Assembly (NCBI GenBank): GCA_017631745.1
Contig: JAGBSR010000052.1
Coordinates: 1 to 26,151 of the forward strand
Length of the DNA stretch: 26,151 bases
Source: Clostridia bacterium
GTDB lineage: Bacteria > Bacillota > Clostridia > Oscillospirales > Acutalibacteraceae
Direction of reading: 5' to 3'
The stretch's first letter is position 1, and each line of letters opens with the position of its first letter. Made by a program: the position numbers and the translations under genes. The notes beneath the pieces are model-generated. The model worked only from the letters and a program-made list of their open reading frames with translations, was not told where the DNA came from and ran no database searches. Below, in pieces: positions 22,247 to 26,151 of the stretch.

Positions 22247-22618
22247 TCATTCGGCAAGGTACTGCTCGAAAAGAGAGAAATCATTGCCGTCGTAAAGATA
22301 AAGATCAAAGGGCTTGTTGATTTCTCTGCACTTTTTGACTATATAATTGGTACCGCGGCTTTTGCCGTCCCAGAAAATTATCATCTTGTCGGCAAGGGAA
22401 ATTATAAGGTCGTTTCTGATAAGGGGAGCACTTCTGCCGTAAAGGTCATATTCGGGCAGAATATCTGTAAGGAAAATATGGTGCTCGCGTGCAAAGTTTC
22501 TCGCTGAGGTATCGATGCCTATTGCACCGCCTGAAAATATCTCGGTGGTGTTGTCGGGGATGCACTTTTCGGGTATGTCTGCAGTGATGCTTCTTGAGCC
22601 GACTATAGCAATTTTCAC
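22247..22618 (-). CDS. Small SLOG-like (YspA/DUF2493-type) nucleotide-binding-fold protein
   Basis: 123 residues from a GTG at 22618 with GGAAG seven bases upstream. It has the Rossmann-like SLOG pattern: 'MKIAIVGSRSI' as the first strand and Gly loop, 'EIFSGGAIGIDTSARNFARE' as the second Gly-rich loop, 'RSAPLIRNDLII', and 'ADKMIIFWDGKSRGTNYIV' as the aD-x-hhxFWDG-x-S-x-G-T block. SLOG proteins bind nucleotides or nucleotide-derived ligands, and several have been linked by context to stress or phage-response systems (comparative genomics). Here it stands alone between tRNA-Thr and an MBL hydrolase, with its own promoter, so I do not assign it to any such system. Confidence 0.82.
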   Translation of the reverse strand: MKIAIVGSRSITADIPEKCIPDNTTEIFSGGAIGIDTSARNFAREHHIFLTDILPEYDLYGRSAPLIRNDLIISLADKMIIFWDGKSRGTNYIVKKCREINKPFDLYLYDGNDFSLFEQYLAE

Positions 22619-22650
22619 TTGAGCACTTCCTTTTTCTTTATTTATGTGTT

Positions 22651-22679
22651 ATTATATCACCCGAAAAAAACTCTTTCAA
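22651..22679 (-). promoter_or_regulatory. Sigma-A promoter of the SLOG-like gene
   Basis: On the minus strand, TTGAAA (22674-22679) and TATAAT (22651-22656) are separated by 17 bp. Confidence 0.72.
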
Positions 22680-22779
22680 GGTAAAAATTAAAAGTTTTAT
22701 TATTAATTACACACAAATTACACAAATTATATGTAAAATAGTCTTTGTAAGAACGAAAAAATAAAAGTCGGGTGAAATC

Positions 22780-23655
22780 ATGTTTGATATTGTTGAAACG
22801 CTGGGTAATACTTATTATTATTCGGCATTTTCAAATGTCGGTGTATATAAACTGAATAGGTCTGAGGTTTTGCTCATAGATTCCTGCGACCATAAGAGAA
22901 TGGTAAAGAGTCTTGACGGTATACTTGAAAAAAACGGTCTCAGAGTTAAAACTATAATAGATACTCATTGCCACGTTGATCATATTGCAGGCAATAAATT
23001 CTTTTATGATAAGTACGGCTGTGAGATTTTAGCTTCAAAAGGGGAGCAGGGCTTTATTGCATATCCTGACAGAGAGCCCCGCTTTTACTACAGCGGTATC
23101 AATACCGACAAAACAAGAAACCCTTTCTTTATCACTGAGCCCAGCGATGCAACGGTTATTACTGCCAAAAATACCCCCGAGGGCTTTGAGATTATACCTT
23201 TGCCGGGTCATTCCTTTGATATGATCGGTGTTCGTACTCCCGACGATGTTGTATTTCTCGCTGATGCAATTCTCTCCAAAAAGACCTGGGATGAATATAA
23301 GCTTCCCTTCTTTTACAGCGTAAACGAAAGTCTGCAAACTCTTAAGGATATTCAGAATATCAAGGCTAAGCTTTTTGTGCCTGCTCACGATGAGCCTCTC
23401 AGCGATATATGTGAGCTCGCCGAATATAATATTGAAAGTATGAAGCATAAAAAAGAGCTCATATACAGCTTATGCAGCGGTAAAAGCTTTGAGGAAATTT
23501 TCGCATTGGCCATAGACAAGCTCGACCTGAGGATTATGACCCCTAAATATCCTATGTATTCGGTTATGGTGAGAAACTTCCTGCAGAGTCTTGTGGAGGA
23601 TGAAGCAATTAACACAACACTTGAAGATTCCGTGCTGATTTACCGCAGGGTATAA
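22780..23655 (+). CDS. Metallo-beta-lactamase fold hydrolase
   Basis: 291 residues. The MBL metal site His63-x-His65-x-Asp67-His68 is in 'DTHCHVDHIAGN', followed by a His in 'IPLPGHSFDMIG', the bridging Asp in 'VVFLADAILSKK', and the last His in 'LFVPAHDEPL'. The layout resembles glyoxalase II-like hydrolases and other cytoplasmic thioesterase-type MBL proteins, but a C-terminal helical extension of about 80 residues ('ELAEYNIESMKHKKELIYSL' onward) is typical of a broader clostridial subgroup whose substrate is unknown. GGGTGA precedes the ATG. I find no convincing promoter in the short divergent spacer. Confidence 0.88.
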   Translation: MFDIVETLGNTYYYSAFSNVGVYKLNRSEVLLIDSCDHKRMVKSLDGILEKNGLRVKTIIDTHCHVDHIAGNKFFYDKYGCEILASKGEQGFIAYPDREPRFYYSGINTDKTRNPFFITEPSDATVITAKNTPEGFEIIPLPGHSFDMIGVRTPDDVVFLADAILSKKTWDEYKLPFFYSVNESLQTLKDIQNIKAKLFVPAHDEPLSDICELAEYNIESMKHKKELIYSLCSGKSFEEIFALAIDKLDLRIMTPKYPMYSVMVRNFLQSLVEDEAINTTLEDSVLIYRRV

Positions 23656-23672
23656 AAGATAAAATAATGTTT

Positions 23673-23716
23673 AAAGCAACTTTTTAAGATTTTTCAAAAA
23701 AAAGTTGCTTTTTTCT
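23673..23716 (+). terminator. Rho-independent terminator after the MBL gene
   Basis: A 13 bp stem (AAAGCAACTTTTT 23673-23685 with its complement at 23699-23711) is followed by a T run. Confidence 0.85.
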
Positions 23717-23717
23717 A

Positions 23718-23746
23718 TTGACTTTTTTTAGCAGTAGTAGTATATT
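23718..23746 (+). promoter_or_regulatory. Sigma-A promoter of the hrcA operon
   Basis: TTGACT (23718-23723) and TATATT (23741-23746) are separated by 17 bp. The transcription start would fall at or just before the CIRCE element. Confidence 0.8.
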
Positions 23747-23757
23747 GATGATAGTGA

Positions 23758-23784
23758 TTAGCACTCGTACATAAAGAGTGCTAA
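23758..23784. promoter_or_regulatory. CIRCE operator (HrcA binding site)
   Basis: TTAGCACTC (23758-23766), nine bases, then GAGTGCTAA (23776-23784) is a perfect match to the CIRCE consensus. Bound HrcA would block the promoter just upstream until heat stress occupies GroE and frees the operon. Confidence 0.98.
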
Positions 23785-23811
23785 AACATAGCAAAGAAGG
23801 ACGGTGAAACA

Positions 23812-24843
23812 ATGGAAGTCGGCAAACGAAAAGAACTCATCCTCGCTGCGGTGGTAGAACACTATATCAGCACAGGCGAGCCCATCGGTTCAAAGATGCT
23901 TATGCAGACCCTTCCGATTTCTGTTTCATCGGCAACAATACGAAACGAAATGTCAGAACTTTCGGAAATGGGACTTCTGGAACAGCCTCACACCTCAGCA
24001 GGCAGAGTACCCTCGCAGAAAGGTTACAGATATTACATTGATAATCTGATGAACAGAGACACTCTCAGCGATGATGAGATGTTTATGATGAAAAACGAGC
24101 TTGAGCGCTCAATGGGCAGTCCTGATAAACTTCTTGAAAAGGCAGGCGAGATGCTCGCCAAGATGACAGGTTGCGCTGCACTTTCAACCACTCCCACAGA
24201 TGAGGGCGCAGTTATAAAGCATATTGAACTCGTACCTGTCGGCACAAAAATCGCTATGGTGGTTATGATGACTTCGGGCGGTGTAATCAAAAACGGCATT
24301 TGCAAAACCGAAACTGAAATCACCCGAGATATGGTTGATACCTTCTATGACATAGTCAGAGAGTGCTTCATTGGCAAACCTGTCAGCGATGTCGGTACCG
24401 TAATGATTCAGACTCTGGTCGCATCTCTCGGTATGAATGCTCTTGCAATGTCACCGTTGTTTGTGGTGCTTGCTGATATAGCCAATCAGGCGCTTCAGGC
24501 TGAAATCAAGCTTGAGGGTGAGCAGAATCTTCTTCATCACAGAGAGTTCGGCAGTGACATTTACGATATGATGCAGTTCTTTGATGAAAAGGATAAGCTC
24601 GAAAGAGCAATCACCGACGGCGAAAATAAGGGCTTGCAGGTTATCATCGGCAAGGAAAACAAATACCGACAGCTTGAAAATTCAAGCATGATTATCGCAA
24701 GATACAATGTGGGCGGTCACGACGGCGGTGCAATCGGCATCATCGGCCCCACACGAATAAACTATGCTAAACTCATACCGAGTATAGAATATCTGACAGA
24801 TCTTGTCGGAAAATTATTGACAGACACTTTGGAGGATGAATAA
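23812..24843 (+). CDS. hrcA: Heat-inducible transcription repressor HrcA
   Basis: 343 residues, the family size. The N-terminal winged helix begins 'ELILAAVVEHYISTGEPIGS' and 'SSATIRNEMSELSEMGLLEQ', the DNA-binding recognition region, followed by 'PHTSAGRVPSQKGYRYYID', the strongest HrcA signature. The C-terminal half holds the dimerisation/GAF-like region ending 'GAIGIIGPTRINYAKLIPSIEYL'. HrcA represses its own operon through the CIRCE site 28 bases upstream, with GroE as cofactor for activity. The stop overlaps the grpE start (TAATG). Confidence 0.98.
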   Translation: MEVGKRKELILAAVVEHYISTGEPIGSKMLMQTLPISVSSATIRNEMSELSEMGLLEQPHTSAGRVPSQKGYRYYIDNLMNRDTLSDDEMFMMKNELERSMGSPDKLLEKAGEMLAKMTGCAALSTTPTDEGAVIKHIELVPVGTKIAMVVMMTSGGVIKNGICKTETEITRDMVDTFYDIVRECFIGKPVSDVGTVMIQTLVASLGMNALAMSPLFVVLADIANQALQAEIKLEGEQNLLHHREFGSDIYDMMQFFDEKDKLERAITDGENKGLQVIIGKENKYRQLENSSMIIARYNVGGHDGGAIGIIGPTRINYAKLIPSIEYLTDLVGKLLTDTLEDE

Positions 24844-25361
24844 TGGCAAATACAGATAAAGAACAAGAAGTAGTTGAGACTGCTGAGAACACTGCCGAAG
24901 AGACAGCTGATGCGGCAGAGAGCAAGACAGCTGAGCTTGAAAAAGAGCTTGCAGCTTCAAAGGAGGCTCACATCAGAACTCTTGCAGAATATGACAACTA
25001 CAGAAAGCGCACAGCTAAAGAAAAAGAAAACACCTGGGTTGATGCTAAGGCAGTTTGTATTACTGAGCTTCTTCCTATGCTCGATAATTTTGACAGAGCC
25101 CTTGGTGTTACAGATTCAGATTTTGAGTCTTACAAAAAAGGCGTTGAGATGATTTATCAGGGCTTCTGCGAAACACTTAAGAAACTGGGTGTTGAAGCTT
25201 TCGGCGAAGAGGGCGATGAATTCGATCCTAACTTCCACAGCGCAGTGATGCATGTTGATGATGAGTCTCTCGGCGAAAATGTACTCGCTCAGGTATTCTC
25301 AAAGGGATACAAGCTCGGCGAGAAGGTGTTAAGACCTGCAATGGTTAAAGTTGCTAATTAA
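24843..25361 (+). CDS. grpE: Nucleotide exchange factor GrpE
   Basis: 172 residues. The N-terminal acidic coiled coil (Glu/Ala-rich, about 10-60) is followed by the GrpE block 'LAEYDNYRKRTAKEKENTW', then 'ELLPMLDNFDRAL' and the C-terminal beta wing 'FDPNFHSAVMHVDDESL ... VLAQVFSKGYKLGEKVLRPAMVKVAN'. GrpE releases ADP from DnaK and acts as a thermosensor. It overlaps the hrcA stop by one base, so the two are translationally coupled. Confidence 0.98.
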   Translation: MANTDKEQEVVETAENTAEETADAAESKTAELEKELAASKEAHIRTLAEYDNYRKRTAKEKENTWVDAKAVCITELLPMLDNFDRALGVTDSDFESYKKGVEMIYQGFCETLKKLGVEAFGEEGDEFDPNFHSAVMHVDDESLGENVLAQVFSKGYKLGEKVLRPAMVKVAN

Positions 25362-25435
25362 AGCGAATAGCTTTTAAAATAAACATACAATAATAAAAAG
25401 AAAACAAATTCAATTACATTTTGGAGGTAAATATT

Positions 25436-26151
25436 ATGGCAAAGATTATCGGTATCGACTTAGGTACAACAAACTCATGTGTAGCAGTTATTGAAGGCGG
25501 CGAAAGCGTAGTTATCGCTAACGCAGAAGGCGCAAGAACAACTCCCTCAGTAGTAGCTTTTTCAAAGACGGGCGAAAGAATGGTAGGTCAGGTTGCTAAG
25601 CGTCAGGCTGTTACAAACCCCGATAGAACAATCGCATCAATCAAGAGACAGATGGGCTCAAACTATCACGTTTCAATCGACGGCAAAAACTATACTCCTC
25701 AGGAAATCTCAGCTATGATTCTTCAGAAGCTCAAGAGCGATGCTGAAGCTTATCTCGGCGATACAGTAACAGAGGCAGTTATCACAGTTCCTGCATACTT
25801 CACAGACGCTCAGCGTCAGGCAACAAAGGACGCAGGTAAGATTGCAGGTCTTGAAGTTAAGAGAATCATCAACGAGCCCACAGCTGCAGCTCTCGCTTAC
25901 GGTATCGACAAGGAAGCTGACCAGAAGGTTATGGTTTATGACCTTGGTGGTGGTACATTCGACGTATCAATCATCGAAATGGGCGACGGTGTTCAGGAAG
26001 TACTTGCAACTGCAGGTAACAACCGTCTCGGCGGTGACGACTTCGACCAGAGAATTATCGACTGGCTTGTTGCAGGCTTCAAGGCTGAGCAGGGTGTAGA
26101 CCTTCGCGGTGACAAGATGGCTATGCAGAGACTTAAGGAAGCTGCAGAAAA
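25436..26151 (+). CDS. dnaK: Chaperone DnaK (Hsp70), 3' end cut by window edge
   Basis: The first 238 codons are present. The ATG at 25436 is preceded by TTGGAGG. The actin-fold ATPase motifs are 'IIGIDLGTTNSCVAV' (phosphate-1), 'EAVITVPAYFTDAQRQAT', 'IINEPTAAALAYG' (connect-1) and 'MVYDLGGGTFDVSI' (phosphate-2). The frame runs to the end of the window with no stop. The spacer after grpE is 74 bases and holds only a weak hairpin, with no second CIRCE site or clear promoter. The substrate-binding domain and the probable dnaJ gene lie beyond the window. Confidence 0.99.
   Translation, partial: MAKIIGIDLGTTNSCVAVIEGGESVVIANAEGARTTPSVVAFSKTGERMVGQVAKRQAVTNPDRTIASIKRQMGSNYHVSIDGKNYTPQEISAMILQKLKSDAEAYLGDTVTEAVITVPAYFTDAQRQATKDAGKIAGLEVKRIINEPTAAALAYGIDKEADQKVMVYDLGGGTFDVSIIEMGDGVQEVLATAGNNRLGGDDFDQRIIDWLVAGFKAEQGVDLRGDKMAMQRLKEAAE

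Noticed and set aside
22703..22730. Short tandem ACACAAATT repeats
   Set aside because: Only two imperfect units in AT-rich DNA. No array or spacer pattern, so not CRISPR and not clearly a binding site.
22247..23655. SLOG-like and MBL genes as a defence system
   Set aside because: They are divergent, have no nuclease, membrane or other effector partner, and nothing around them suggests a mobile defence island.
25358..25380. Small hairpin between grpE and dnaK
   Set aside because: The stem is short and imperfect with no proper T run, so I do not call an attenuator or terminator.

Overview
The window looks like a chromosomal segment of a low-GC, Gram-positive, spore-forming member of the Clostridia, most like the Oscillospiraceae/Ruminococcaceae. 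This is inferred from the gene set and was not tested by a search. Clues seen directly: a SipL-type spore coat morphogenesis gene and a BofA gene, a CIRCE-controlled hrcA-grpE-dnaK operon, an FMN riboswitch before an ECF riboflavin transporter, a SAM-I riboswitch before metK, strong GGAGG-type ribosome binding sites, and many consensus sigma-A promoters with 17 bp spacers. I see no phage, insertion sequence, CRISPR array or integrase. Most of the window reads as core chromosome with small accessory patches.

Layout. 1-5.2 kb: the end of an exported protein gene on the + strand, then a minus-strand block of a divergent MreB paralogue, ComF, a RecD2-type helicase and a small membrane protein. 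5.3-10.7 kb: a sporulation and cell-envelope block, with sipL (+), a coupled zinc-ribbon/DUF1294 pair (-), a GHL10 lipoprotein and an N-acetylmuramoyl-alanine amidase (+), and bofA (-). Two convergent gene pairs here overlap at their stop codons. 10.8-11.8 kb: manA with a perfect sigma-A promoter. 11.9-19.1 kb: three genes for exported proteins (an LCAT-like hydrolase with Cys at the nucleophile elbow, a fibronectin-III surface protein, a Ser-Asp-His esterase), interrupted by FMN riboswitch-ribU and SAM-I riboswitch-metK. A GC-rich cloverleaf-like palindromic element lies just after metK, and a 14-codon remnant of an exported-protein gene lies before the esterase. 19.2-21.8 kb: an EEP-family lipoprotein and a GPH-type sugar symporter on the minus strand. 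21.8-22.7 kb: an AT-rich spacer with inverted repeats, tRNA-Thr(GGT), and a small SLOG-like protein. 22.8-23.7 kb: an MBL-fold hydrolase. 23.7 kb to the end: promoter, CIRCE, hrcA, grpE and the 5' part of dnaK, which runs off the edge.

How the genes fit together. The envelope and sporulation genes (MreB-like, SipL, amidase, GHL10, BofA) fit cell-wall and spore assembly in the mother cell. The two riboswitch units are self-contained feedback circuits for riboflavin uptake and SAM synthesis. The HrcA repressor gene sits behind the operator it is expected to bind. The observations I rate highest are a hydrophobic C-terminal tail with an F-[LI]-K-A-F-F core shared by two otherwise dissimilar exported hydrolases, the Ser-to-Cys change in one of them, and the cloverleaf-like intergenic element. 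I found no clear multi-gene defence or biosynthetic system.
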